DNA from: Provencibacterium sp.
Lineage (GTDB): Bacteria; Bacillota; Clostridia; Oscillospirales; Ruminococcaceae
DNA: 64,000 nucleotides
NCBI GenBank assembly: GCA_022792175.1
Contig: JAAWAN010000032.1
Span: 62,001-126,000, forward strand
Direction: 5' to 3'
A program made the translations under genes and the position numbers. The notes beneath the pieces were generated by a model, which saw only the letters and a list, made by a program, of their open reading frames with translations, was not told the DNA's origin and ran no database searches. Within the stretch, counting starts at the first letter, position 1; each line of letters begins with the position of its first letter. Shown piece by piece: positions 8,478 through 16,442 of this stretch.

Positions 8478-9359
8478 TCAGCGAAGAAAATGAATCGAAT
8501 ATTCCGCTTCCCATTCGCCGCCAGGCTGCAGGTGCACCATCCCATGCTTGCCGGCGAGGTCTTCAGACGGTTCATCATCCCGCGCGCCCATGCCGTACCA
8601 CGGCTCCAGACAGAGAAGCGGCGCGCCTTTGCCAGGCGGTGTCCAGAAGGCAAGGGTGGAATAATCCGGGAATGAAAACCGGATTCCCCGGCCACTTTTG
8701 GCTCCAACCAAGGCCACTTCGCGGCTTTTTAAGCCCTCCAGAATAATGGCATCCGACTGGAAGAGATCATAGTCCAGCCGAAGGGTATTGCTCCCATGCA
8801 GAAAATCATGCATTTGGGAATAGAGAATCTCACCCTCTGAAAAACCGGGAGAGAGCACCGACTCGGGCTGTGCAAAGCGAAGCTCATAATCCTCAAAGCA
8901 CTCTTCCGGCACCAATGGGCAATTGATCCCCGGATGGGCACCGATGCCGAATATCATCTCCCGCTCATCCTCATTCACCACCCGATAGCGTACCGCCAGT
9001 CCATCGCAAAGCAGGGTAAAAATAACCTCCAGCTGAAAACGGAAGGGATAGGACTGCAGCGTTTCTGCTGAGGAGCAAAGCCGGAAAAGGAGGGTATCCT
9101 CCCCCTGCCGGCTGGCAGAAAACAAGCTTTGGCGCGCGAAGCCATGCCGCGGCATCGGATACCGCTTCCCCTCAATCTGCAGCTGCTCACCGCGCACCCG
9201 CCCGACAACCGGAAATAAAACCGGCGCCGAGCTTGCCCAAAAGCGGCTGTCGCGCTGCCAGATGTATTCGGTTCCTTCCTCATCCTGCAGGCTGATAAGC
9301 TGCGCGCCCAGCGAATCAACCACCGCCCGAATGCCGCCTTTTTTTAACACGTTTTCCAC
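8478..9359 (-). CDS. Aldose 1-epimerase family protein, LacX-like
   Basis: A galactose-mutarotase-fold protein of about 293 residues. The typical LacX start (a basic patch, GA.LISL..EEGTEYIWQ) is followed by the conserved RHGFAR motif, FGIGAHPGINCP with its likely catalytic His, and a C-terminal LCLEPWYGMG with the likely catalytic Glu. It should interconvert anomers of an aldose, or bind a phosphosugar. The start is uncertain. A SigmaA promoter ends at 9394, so translation must begin after about 9385. GTG at 9359 (VENVLKKGG) is preferred and GTG at 9350 is possible; neither has a strong ribosome binding site. Confidence 0.8.
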   Translation of the reverse strand: MENVLKKGGIRAVVDSLGAQLISLQDEEGTEYIWQRDSRFWASSAPVLFPVVGRVRGEQLQIEGKRYPMPRHGFARQSLFSASRQGEDTLLFRLCSSAETLQSYPFRFQLEVIFTLLCDGLAVRYRVVNEDEREMIFGIGAHPGINCPLVPEECFEDYELRFAQPESVLSPGFSEGEILYSQMHDFLHGSNTLRLDYDLFQSDAIILEGLKSREVALVGAKSGRGIRFSFPDYSTLAFWTPPGKGAPLLCLEPWYGMGARDDEPSEDLAGKHGMVHLQPGGEWEAEYSIHFLR

Positions 9360-9393
9360 CGGTTTCACCCGCTTTCCGATAAACCATGCCGCT

Positions 9394-9422
9394 ATTATAG
9401 CACATTCTTCCGGCATTTGCAA
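9394..9422 (-). promoter_or_regulatory. SigmaA promoter of the LacX-like gene
   Basis: On the minus strand TTGCAA, a 17-nt spacer, then a perfect TATAAT. The transcript would start near 9385 and leave a leader of only about 25 nt before the GTG start. Confidence 0.75.
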
Positions 9423-9496
9423 ATCAGAGACATTTTAGCCCGCTTTTTCCACAAAAACGGCTGCAAAATCCTTCATAATCTGCAAAAAATATATCG

Positions 9497-10096
9497 CTAA
9501 TCGAAAAGGTTTTCCCCACTTTCAACAATGGGCCCCAGCGAATGGCTGTCCCCTGTGGCGATGGAGAGAATACCCTTATAAAAATACTGCGGGTCGTTAA
9601 GAAAGCGGCGCTGAATCGCCTCGCAGTGTGCGCGCGTCGGCATAAAAAGGGTCAGGTTCATCAGCGGCGTTCCGATATCGGGAATTTCAATGGTAATGGT
9701 ATAGCCATCCTCCGTTTTGCGGATGGCGACCTGATTTTCCCGCATCCGCCTTCCCAGCTTCAGCTGCCGGCCCAGCTCCTCCTTGCAGCGCTCGCGCACC
9801 GAAAGCGGAATGGTGTGCGCAAACTCCTGCGCTGCCCTGCTTCCGTGCTCGGTCAGCTGATAAACGGATTTTTCCTTCCCCACCTCCTGCAGATGCCCCT
9901 GCTGGACCATTTCCTGAATCAGGGCGGAGAATTCGAAATAATTCACATATCCTGTCTTCTGGAAGGTGGTCGCCAGCTGGTCGAAGCTGACCGGTTCCCC
10001 GGCCGAATAGAGCAGGTCGCAGATTAAAAACTTCACCTCAAAATCGTTCGTCGGCGCACCAGGAAGCACGCCCGCAGTAAAAAGGCCGTTATTCAT
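9497..10096 (-). CDS. DUF4364 family winged-helix regulator
   Basis: A 199-residue protein matching the DUF4364 family of Firmicutes. The N-terminal half is a winged-helix-like DNA-binding region (DFEVKFLICDLLYSAGEPVSFDQL, then YFEFSALIQEMVQQGHL, then YQLTEHG). The C-terminal half is a beta-rich domain (GYTITIEIPDIGTPLMNLTLFMP) of unknown ligand. It is probably a cytoplasmic transcription factor. The ATG at 10096 has only a weak upstream site (AAAGGATG). It faces away from the TVP38-type gene, with about 290 nt between them. The related genes are widespread in clostridia but their targets are unknown. Confidence 0.75.
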   Translation of the reverse strand: MNNGLFTAGVLPGAPTNDFEVKFLICDLLYSAGEPVSFDQLATTFQKTGYVNYFEFSALIQEMVQQGHLQEVGKEKSVYQLTEHGSRAAQEFAHTIPLSVRERCKEELGRQLKLGRRMRENQVAIRKTEDGYTITIEIPDIGTPLMNLTLFMPTRAHCEAIQRRFLNDPQYFYKGILSIATGDSHSLGPIVESGENLFD

Positions 10097-10386
10097 ATGT
10101 GCTCATCCTTTCCTTTTCCGCCTTTGCCGGCTTTCCCTCAAAAAAATCTTCCAACAGGCCGCCTTCGTTTTCCAGCCACTTTCAGCACGAACGGACAGAT
10201 AGACCGTATGTAGTCATTATACAATATCCGGCAGGCAAAGAAAAGGTGAGAAAAGGATTTCCCGCCGTTTCCCTTTCCCGGGCTGGTCACAAATTGTTTA
10301 CAGGCCCATCATCCTTTTTTCCGGCCGGAATGGTATACTGAAATTATGGAAAAATATGCACTACTGTCATGGAGATTGAATGAAGT

Positions 10387-11166
10387 ATGAAAAAAACGTC
10401 GTTAAACAGAAAGACCCTCCTGCTGGGGACGGCCTCCCTGCTTCTTCTGGCCGTTATGACGGCTGCCACCATCTGGCTCTGGCCCTGGTTTTCCAACCTT
10501 TCAACACCGGAGGGACAACAGCAGCTGCAGAGCTTTGTCAGTGGCCTCGGCTTTGCCGGCTGGCTCATTATGCTCGGCCTGCAGATACTTCAAATCGTCG
10601 TCGCCGTTATCCCCGGAGAACCGATTGAAATCCTTATGGGAATGCTCTATGGGGCATGGGGCGGTTTTTTCACCTGCGAGCTGGGCGTTCTGGCCGGGTC
10701 GCTGCTGGTTTTCTTTGCGGTCCGCCTCATCGGCCCTCCGTTGGTTCAGGCCGTTTTCGGGGAGGAAAAGCTGAAAAGTTATGCCTTTTTGCAGAACACC
10801 GGCAGGCTCGAGTTTGTTACCTTCCTCCTCTTTTTCATTCCCGGTACGCCAAAGGATATTCTGACCTATGTGGCCGGGCTGACCGCCATCTCCCCGCTGC
10901 GCTTTCTGAGCATCGCCAGCTTTGCCCGCATTCCCTCCATCTTCTCCTCCACCTACGCGGGTAGCACGCTCGCGAAGGGGGACTGGCGCAGCGGGCTCAT
11001 CATCTTCGCCGCTGTCGGCATCATCTCGCTGGCTGGCATCCTGCTGCACAAAAAACTGATGGCAAAGCTGCATCGCAAATCCCCCACAAACGGGACGGAC
11101 GGCGAACAAACCGGACGCACACAGGATACTGCTTTCTACACCCGGCAGGAAAAGACCGGCAGATAG
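10387..11166 (+). CDS. TVP38/TMEM64 (VTT-domain) membrane protein
   Basis: A 259-residue integral membrane protein of the SNARE-associated/DedA-like VTT superfamily. Diagnostic motifs are IPGEPIEILMGMLYGAWGG in the first re-entrant loop and FFIPGTPKDILTYVAGL in the second, separated by membrane helices. Family members are proposed lipid scramblases or small-solute transporters; bacterial roles are mostly open. The ORF starts at ATG 10387 with GGAG about 12 nt upstream. The hydrophilic tail (about 35 residues, rich in Thr, Gly and Lys) is cytoplasmic. A possible TATACT -10 box lies at 10333. Confidence 0.9.
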   Translation: MKKTSLNRKTLLLGTASLLLLAVMTAATIWLWPWFSNLSTPEGQQQLQSFVSGLGFAGWLIMLGLQILQIVVAVIPGEPIEILMGMLYGAWGGFFTCELGVLAGSLLVFFAVRLIGPPLVQAVFGEEKLKSYAFLQNTGRLEFVTFLLFFIPGTPKDILTYVAGLTAISPLRFLSIASFARIPSIFSSTYAGSTLAKGDWRSGLIIFAAVGIISLAGILLHKKLMAKLHRKSPTNGTDGEQTGRTQDTAFYTRQEKTGR

Positions 11167-11473
11167 TTATCGATCTGAAGGATGCCTGTCTGTCAAAAGG
11201 AAAAGCAGCGAGACCGTTTTCAGCATAGACAAGGGGGCCCGGCGGCGGCAGGAAAGGCCTTCTCCCCTTCAAAAAAATGACTCCCGGGAGAAAAAGGGTT
11301 TGGCTGCTACGGCCGAAAAAATACTATCAAAAAACGCCACGGCTTGCCTCTGGTGCGTTGCTGCTTTCTGCGCGAGCGGTTTTATACTCTCAAAGCATGC
11401 TGCGAGCGCTGCCTGCACCGCACCCAAATTTCCCGCTCTTTCCAGCCGGCTGCCGGAGAAAACACATTGCCCC
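11167..11473. other. Gene-free stretch after the TVP38-type gene
   Basis: Small open frames occur on both strands, but none has a plausible start site or recognisable motif. I see nothing to annotate before the terminator at 11474. Confidence 0.5.
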
Positions 11474-11520
11474 AAAAAGGGGTTGTAAAAAATGCCAGCA
11501 TTTTTTACAACCCCTTTTTT
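11474..11520. terminator. Strong bidirectional terminator
   Basis: AAAAAGGGGTTGTAAAAAATG pairs perfectly with its complement around a 4-nt loop, giving T-runs on both strands. It ends the minus-strand HD-hydrolase remnant and could also stop plus-strand read-through. Confidence 0.8.
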
Positions 11521-11529
11521 CCGTCTATT

Positions 11530-11932
11530 TCAGCGGATACCGCTGATCGAAAAACTGCGGCCCGCCTTTGCCTTAAAAATTTTCTCCCGAACGGAGCGGA
11601 TTTCCTCCTGCTTCATTTCCCCTTCACAGATATTGACCAGAAAAGCCGCCTTCTCCAGTATCTGATAATCCTGCCCGGTGATATCCGCACAGGTGTGGTG
11701 ATGGGCAGCGCTCAGTAAGCGCCTCCAATGCGCCCAAAGCGCCGAGCATCTCCCGCGATCGGACGGTCCCTCCAGCTTCTGATAATGCCCGTCAGCGCTC
11801 TGATACTTCTGCAGGCCTCACTCTCCCCAATCAATTTGGAAAAGGCATAAACCTTCATAAAATGCTGCACCTGTATGGGGGAGCCTGCATCATAGGCGGC
11901 CATTGCCTGGGCGAGCGGGGAATCTGCTTCAT
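11530..11932 (-). pseudogene. Decayed HD-domain phosphohydrolase gene
   Basis: Three frames of the minus strand encode successive parts of one clostridial HD-domain hydrolase. Frame A gives AMAAYDAGSPIQVQHFMKVY..FSKLIGESE. Frame B gives QKYQSADGHYQKLEGPS. Frame C gives REMLGALGALEALTER, and the first frame's relative then gives HHHTCADITGQDYQILEKA...FLVNICEGEM...IF..KAG and a stop at 11530. The segment that should hold the metal-binding HD (AAILHDIGI in intact relatives, as I remember them) is missing between the first two parts. At least two frameshifts and one deletion are needed, so it cannot give an active enzyme. It lies downstream of pdp. Confidence 0.75.
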
Positions 11933-11962
11933 CCTCTTATTCCATTCTCTCATCCAGGTTCG

Positions 11963-13285
11963 TCAGAGGGACTCTATTCCTTCCTTCGTCACCCTTGCAT
12001 AGAGCAGCTTTTCCGCCGCCGGAGGCTGCGGCGAAAGGGTAATAGCCTCCTGCAGCAGCCGCTCCGCCTCCTGCAGCGTCTCCGGCCGGGAGGTATAGAG
12101 GGTCACCAGCGGATCTCCCGCCTGCAGCCGCTGCCCATAGCCCGCCGAAAAAAGAATGCCCGCCCCATAGTCGATAGCATCCTCCTTGCGCGCGCGCCCG
12201 GCGCCCAGAATGCAGGAGACCAGCCCGCACTGCTCGGTATCCATCCGGACAATAAAGCCATCGTTCGCCGCGCACACCTGCCGGGTATAGGGGGCAGCCG
12301 GCAGCCGGGAGGGGTCATCTATGACAGAAGCGTCCCCGCCCTGCAGGACGACCATTTCCCGCAGCTTTTTAAGCGCCTGGCCGCTTTCGAGCGCCTGCCG
12401 GGCCAGCTGCAGGCAGTGCGGCAGCGGCCCCTTTTCGGCCAGGCAGAGCATATTTGCCGCCAGCTGCAGGCAGATTTCCTGCAGCGGCTGCGGCCCGCCG
12501 CCTTTAAGCGTCTCCACTGCCTCGCGCACCTCCAGGGCATTGCCAACCGCATACCCGAGCGGAACATCCATATTGGTGATAAGGGCGGCCGTGCGCCGTC
12601 CGTTCTGCTCGCCGATGGACACCATCTCCTGCGCGAGCGCACAGGACTCCTCCAGCGTTTTCATAAAGGCGCCGCTGCCGGTCTTTACATCCAGCAGAAT
12701 GGCATCCGCCCCGGCCGCCAGCTTTTTGGACATGATGGAGGAGGCAATCAGCGGCAGGCTCTCCACCGTCCCCGTCACATCCCGCAGCGCATAGAGCTTT
12801 TTGTCCGCCGGGGCGATGTTGTGCGTCTGCCCGATGACCGACAGCCCGTTTTCCCGGACAATCTGCAGAAACCTCTCCGGCTCCACCGTCGTCTGAAAGC
12901 CGGGGATGGCCTCCAGCTTATCGAGCGTGCCGCCGGTGTGCCCCAGGCCGCGGCCGGACATTTTGGCGACCGGCACCCCGCAGGCGGCAACGATTGGCCC
13001 GACAATCAGCGTCGTCTTATCCCCTACCCCGCCGGTCGAGTGCTTGTCCACCTTGATGCCCGGTATAAAGCGAAGGTCCACCTGCTCGCCGGAAGCCGCC
13101 ATCTGCCGGGTCAAAAGGGCAGTCTCCTGCGCATCCATCCCCCGCCAGACGATGGCCATCAGCAATGCGGAAACCTGATAGTCGGGAATTTCTCCCTGCA
13201 GATATCCCTCTATCCAGAACCGGATCTCCTGCTCTGAGAGAGCACCGCCCTCCCGCTTTTTGTGAATAATATCCACCATACGCAT
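11963..13285 (-). CDS. pdp: Pyrimidine-nucleoside phosphorylase
   Basis: A 440-residue cytoplasmic enzyme of the thymidine/pyrimidine-nucleoside phosphorylase family. It splits uridine, thymidine or deoxyuridine with phosphate into base and (deoxy)ribose-1-phosphate. The start MRMVDIIHKKREG, the phosphate-binding KHSTGGVGDKTT, the family signature SGRGLGHTGGTLDKLE and the C-terminal beta/alpha domain are all present, and length is normal. It lies 38 nt downstream of cytidine deaminase on the same strand, a standard pairing: Cdd turns cytidine into uridine and Pdp then releases uracil. The upstream site GGGAGGCGG is about 13 nt from the ATG. Confidence 0.95.
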   Translation of the reverse strand: MRMVDIIHKKREGGALSEQEIRFWIEGYLQGEIPDYQVSALLMAIVWRGMDAQETALLTRQMAASGEQVDLRFIPGIKVDKHSTGGVGDKTTLIVGPIVAACGVPVAKMSGRGLGHTGGTLDKLEAIPGFQTTVEPERFLQIVRENGLSVIGQTHNIAPADKKLYALRDVTGTVESLPLIASSIMSKKLAAGADAILLDVKTGSGAFMKTLEESCALAQEMVSIGEQNGRRTAALITNMDVPLGYAVGNALEVREAVETLKGGGPQPLQEICLQLAANMLCLAEKGPLPHCLQLARQALESGQALKKLREMVVLQGGDASVIDDPSRLPAAPYTRQVCAANDGFIVRMDTEQCGLVSCILGAGRARKEDAIDYGAGILFSAGYGQRLQAGDPLVTLYTSRPETLQEAERLLQEAITLSPQPPAAEKLLYARVTKEGIESL

Positions 13286-13323
13286 CTGTTGCCGCCTCCC
13301 TTTCCTTTCGCTTTCTCTTCAGG

Positions 13324-13749
13324 CTACCGCCCATTTTCGAGCATCTGCGGGCCGAAGGCATGGGGCAGCAGCTCCGCAAGGGTGCAGGCTGTTATCCCCT
13401 CTTTGCCGGAGAAGGTGAAAATTTTAAAATCCGGCCCGCAGAATTCGCGCATCACCTGCCGGCAGACCCCGCAGGGCCAGCAGGCAGAAAAAAGCTCCTT
13501 TTTTGTCCCCTCCGGCGCGCCGACAACCGCAATAGCCGCAAACTGCCGTTCCCCCTCGCTGACTGCCTTGAAAAACGCAGTTCGCTCGGCGCAGTTGCTG
13601 GGCCCATAGGCGGCGTTTTCAATGTTTCCGCCGAGATAAATTTTTCCCTCCCGCGTCAGCAGCGCGGCTCCCACCTGAAAATGGGAATAGGGCGTATAGG
13701 CCCTCTCCCGGGCGGCAAAGGCCTGAGAAATCAGCTCTTTTTCGTTCAT
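13324..13749 (-). CDS. cdd: Cytidine deaminase
   Basis: A 141-residue tetrameric-type cytidine deaminase, which converts cytidine and deoxycytidine to uridine and deoxyuridine. The zinc site is visible: NCAERTA (Cys ligand and proton-shuttling Glu) and PCGVCRQ (two Cys ligands). Substrate residues lie in YTPYSHFQVGAAL and GGNIENAAYGPS. ATG at 13749 follows AAAAAAGGAGG and begins the family's normal N-terminus; the frame is open 33 nt further, without support. It is the first gene of the cdd-pdp salvage operon. Confidence 0.95.
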   Translation of the reverse strand: MNEKELISQAFAARERAYTPYSHFQVGAALLTREGKIYLGGNIENAAYGPSNCAERTAFFKAVSEGERQFAAIAVVGAPEGTKKELFSACWPCGVCRQVMREFCGPDFKIFTFSGKEGITACTLAELLPHAFGPQMLENGR

Positions 13750-13840
13750 AGCATCAGCCTCCTTTTTTCTGTCGGGCAGCATCCACTCTTTTTTTGTTTT
13801 CCGGGAAAACGCCCGCCATAAAAAATTTTACAGCATCCTC

Positions 13841-13869
13841 TTTACAGTTCCGCAGCAAGGTGCTACAAT
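13841..13869 (+). promoter_or_regulatory. SigmaA promoter of the methyltransferase gene
   Basis: TTTACA (13841-13846), 17 nt, TACAAT (13864-13869), 38 nt before the ATG at 13907, which has a GAAGGAGGGAAG site. Confidence 0.7.
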
Positions 13870-13906
13870 CGCCCTGTAACGCCATCTCTGAAGGAGGGAA
13901 GCTCTT

Positions 13907-14473
13907 ATGGGCTTTAACGCCCTTACGCTGGTTCACCGGTTTTTAAGGGAACGGGTGAAGCCGGGCATGCGCTGTATTGATGCCACAGCGGGCCGCGGAC
14001 GCGATACGGCGCTGCTTTGCCGCCTTGCCGGAGAAGCAGGAGAGGTGCTCGCTTTTGATATTCAGCCGCAGGCCATTGAGAGCACCCGCGCGCTTTTAAA
14101 AGAGCAGGGGCTTGATAGGCGCGCCCGGCTGATTTTAGACAGTCACAGCCATATGCAGGACTATGCCGCCCCCGGCTCGGTGGACTGCATTGTCTTCAAT
14201 TTCGGCTACCTGCCGGGCGGGGACCGAAGTATTCACACGAGCGCGGCTACCAGCCTGCCTGCGCTGGAGGGCGGGCTGCGCCTGCTCTCCCCGCGCGGGT
14301 TCCTGTCGCTGTGCATCTACTATGGCGGCCCTACCGGCTATGAGGAACGGGATGCGCTCCTTCACTGGCTCTCCAACGTGGACCCTGCCCGCTATACCGT
14401 TCTGGCCGCTCCCTTTCTCAACCGGCCGAATGACCCGCCCTTTCCGGTTTTTATTCTGCAAAACGAAGAATAG
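13907..14473 (+). CDS. mnmM: SAM-dependent methyltransferase, YtqB/MnmM-like
   Basis: A 188-residue Rossmann-fold methyltransferase of the rRNA_methylase (PF06962-type) family. CIDATAGRGRDTALLCRLAG is motif I (SAM binding), LAFDIQPQAI motif II, and VFNFGYLPGGD the catalytic-region motif; ICIYYGGPTGYEER is typical of the YtqB group. YtqB of Bacillus has been reported to methylate 5-aminomethyl-2-thiouridine at the tRNA wobble position (MnmM). Assignment here rests on motif likeness and length. The gene stands alone between a good promoter and a convergent terminator. Confidence 0.75.
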   Translation: MGFNALTLVHRFLRERVKPGMRCIDATAGRGRDTALLCRLAGEAGEVLAFDIQPQAIESTRALLKEQGLDRRARLILDSHSHMQDYAAPGSVDCIVFNFGYLPGGDRSIHTSAATSLPALEGGLRLLSPRGFLSLCIYYGGPTGYEERDALLHWLSNVDPARYTVLAAPFLNRPNDPPFPVFILQNEE

Positions 14474-14562
14474 GCCAAATGCGCCCGCAAAGCGCAAACC
14501 GCGTTTTTCGTCTGGCAGGCCGCCAGTCCGCCAGAGGTTCGGGAGCACAGGTCCGGCCTATA

Positions 14563-14602
14563 AAAATCTGCCCTGCAGGCGAAAGCCCTCGCCTGCAGGG
14601 CA
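14563..14602 (-). terminator. Terminator between convergent genes
   Basis: TGCCCTGCAGGCGA pairs with TCGCCTGCAGGGCA. On the minus strand it is followed by GATTTTTATAG, ending the SGNH-hydrolase transcript. It may also stop the methyltransferase transcript, but there is no T-run on that side. Confidence 0.7.
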
Positions 14603-14607
14603 AACTG

Positions 14608-15246
14608 CTAAAGAATCTGCAGCTCTTTGAGCCAGTAGTGCGCAATCAGGCTATGGCCATAGCTGACAGGGTGCACGCCGTCCTGCGAAATATCGCAGGC
14701 CCCGCGCTCTCCGGCAGCCGCCTGCGCATTGAGAAAGCCATCCATCGGCAGAAAATAGTCGGCAAATTCAGCTGCCAGCTTTCGGACCCTAATGAGCTTG
14801 GGATCCAGATCTTCACGGAAAACCGCCTTCGCCGGATCGCTCGGCAGCAAAAACGGCTCGATCATCAAAATTTTTGTTTTTGGCAGATCGCGCCGGATAT
14901 TTTCCAAAAAGGTGCGGTAGTTTTTTTCAAACGTCTCCTCCGAGGTGGGGGTATTGGAATCATAACGGCGCCAGGTATCGTTAATGCCGATGAGAATCGA
15001 GATGAAATCCGGCTGCAGCGCCCGCACATCCTGCTCATAGCGCGCAAGCATCATCGCCGTCGTATCCCCCGAAACGCCGCGGTTTAAGAAGGTGACCCCT
15101 TCCCCAAACAGCGTGCGCCAGATGGAGGCGATTTTTTGCGGATAGCCATCTCCCAGCCCCTCATGCTGCGTGCGGTCGCGGCCGCAGTCGGTCACGCTGT
15201 CCCCCTGAAACAAAACGACTGATCCATCCTTAAAAAAAGAACGCAT
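14608..15246 (-). CDS. SGNH/GDSL-family esterase
   Basis: A 212-residue esterase with all four SGNH blocks: Ser17 in FQGDSVTD, Gly60 in GVSGD, Asn89 in IGINDTW, and Asp189/His192 in DGVHP. No signal peptide, so it acts in the cytoplasm. Such GDSL enzymes remove acetyl groups from oligosaccharides, rhamnogalacturonan fragments or lysophospholipids; the compact length and GDSVTD motif fit the carbohydrate-esterase group often encoded near glycoside hydrolases. It starts at ATG 15246 and is followed by its own terminator. No operon partner is close by. Confidence 0.85.
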   Translation of the reverse strand: MRSFFKDGSVVLFQGDSVTDCGRDRTQHEGLGDGYPQKIASIWRTLFGEGVTFLNRGVSGDTTAMMLARYEQDVRALQPDFISILIGINDTWRRYDSNTPTSEETFEKNYRTFLENIRRDLPKTKILMIEPFLLPSDPAKAVFREDLDPKLIRVRKLAAEFADYFLPMDGFLNAQAAAGERGACDISQDGVHPVSYGHSLIAHYWLKELQIL

Positions 15247-15393
15247 GTCAAAACTCCCCTATCCTTTATTTTGATGTAAAAAAGCCCTCTGTCTGTGCGC
15301 CCCGGCGGCAGCCGGTGAAGCGGCGGGGAAAGCTTCTGCCGGAAAACACGCTGCCTGCGCGGAAAGCTTTCTGTCCGGGGGCGGGCATTCTCC

Positions 15394-16239
15394 TTATCCC
15401 GCCTGCCGCTTTCCGCATACCTCCACCGCCACCACCTCCGGCGGATTGTTTACCCTGGGGGGAAAGAAAAAGCAGGAGGCACCGCGGCCAACGATATGCG
15501 TTTTCTCCCCGTAACGGTACATCCCGCCTGCGCGGGCCGGGAACAGCCCCTCATCCGGCGCATAAACCCCGCCGGAAAGGCCCGGCAGATGCACCTGTCC
15601 GCCATGCGCATGGCCGGAAAAAATCAAATCAACCGGCAGCTCCCGATAGACCTCGGAAAACGGCCGGTGAGAAAGCAGAATGCGCAGCCCATTCTTCTCT
15701 CCCAGCGGGGAAAAAATCTCCCGCATGCGCGTTTCCCAGTGGCAGCGGCCATAAAACTGCGGCGCCTCCCGGTCCTCTATTCCCCCCAGCCAGAGAGGGG
15801 AATGTCCCTCCCCCCCCGGAAGGCAAATATATTCATCCTGAAGCAGCGTAATGCCGCAGCGGCGCATCTCCCCGCGCAGAAAACGCAGGCGCGGGTTTCG
15901 GCATTCATGGTTGCCCATCGCCGCATAGACGGGGGCGATATCCCTCAGACGGCACAGGAAAGCGGAGGTTTTCCCATCCGGCCGCCTTCCATCATAGATA
16001 TCTCCTCCCAGCAGGATGATATCCGGCTTTGCCTGCCGGATGAGCTCCCGGATATGCCTGCGTCTTCCTGCATCCGGCTCGCTGTGCAGATCGGAGAGAT
16101 AGACCAGCAGAAGGCGCTCCCCCTCCTGCAGCCGGTCAGAAGCCAGCTGATACCGGCACAAAGCAGCATGACGGCTGACCATACACGCGAAAGCCGCCGC
16201 AGCGCCTGCAGCTGCCGCTGCATAACCCCACCCCTTCAA
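15394..16239 (-). CDS. Membrane-anchored metallophosphoesterase, YkuE-like
   Basis: A 281-residue calcineurin-type phosphoesterase behind one N-terminal hydrophobic helix (residues ~4-22, alanine-rich). The five metal motifs are clear: SDLHSEPD, GGDIYDGR, GNHE, LSHRP and GHAHGGQ. YkuE relatives act at the outer membrane face on UDP-sugar or phospholipid-like substrates; the helix suggests the same location. The start is TTG at 16239, supported by GGGAGG seven nt upstream; there is no ATG nearby. About 200 nt separates it from trkA, which is divergent. Confidence 0.85.
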   Translation of the reverse strand: MKGWGYAAAAAGAAAAFACMVSRHAALCRYQLASDRLQEGERLLLVYLSDLHSEPDAGRRRHIRELIRQAKPDIILLGGDIYDGRRPDGKTSAFLCRLRDIAPVYAAMGNHECRNPRLRFLRGEMRRCGITLLQDEYICLPGGEGHSPLWLGGIEDREAPQFYGRCHWETRMREIFSPLGEKNGLRILLSHRPFSEVYRELPVDLIFSGHAHGGQVHLPGLSGGVYAPDEGLFPARAGGMYRYGEKTHIVGRGASCFFFPPRVNNPPEVVAVEVCGKRQAG

Positions 16240-16442
16240 AGGCAGCCCTCCCTATCAAACGTTATTTTCATAATAATAGACCTCCCTGCCGGTGTCAAGT
16301 CTATTTTCCCCTCCATTCCGGCTAAATTTTTTGAGGAGAAGCCGCGTTTTATACTGTCCTTTTTTGTCAAAGTGTGATAATATGAAAGCTGCCGGCAGAG
16401 ACTGCCGCTTTTTATCTTTTTTCAAAGAGAGGAAGGGTTCCC

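Noticed and set aside
10280-10340. FNR/Rex-type site (TTGTTTACA) before the TVP38-type gene
   Set aside because: Only a half-site-like match; spacing to the possible TATACT box does not give a standard arrangement.
11903-13237. 444-codon open frame opposite pdp
   Set aside because: Antisense shadow of pyrimidine-nucleoside phosphorylase; composition is biased by the real gene.
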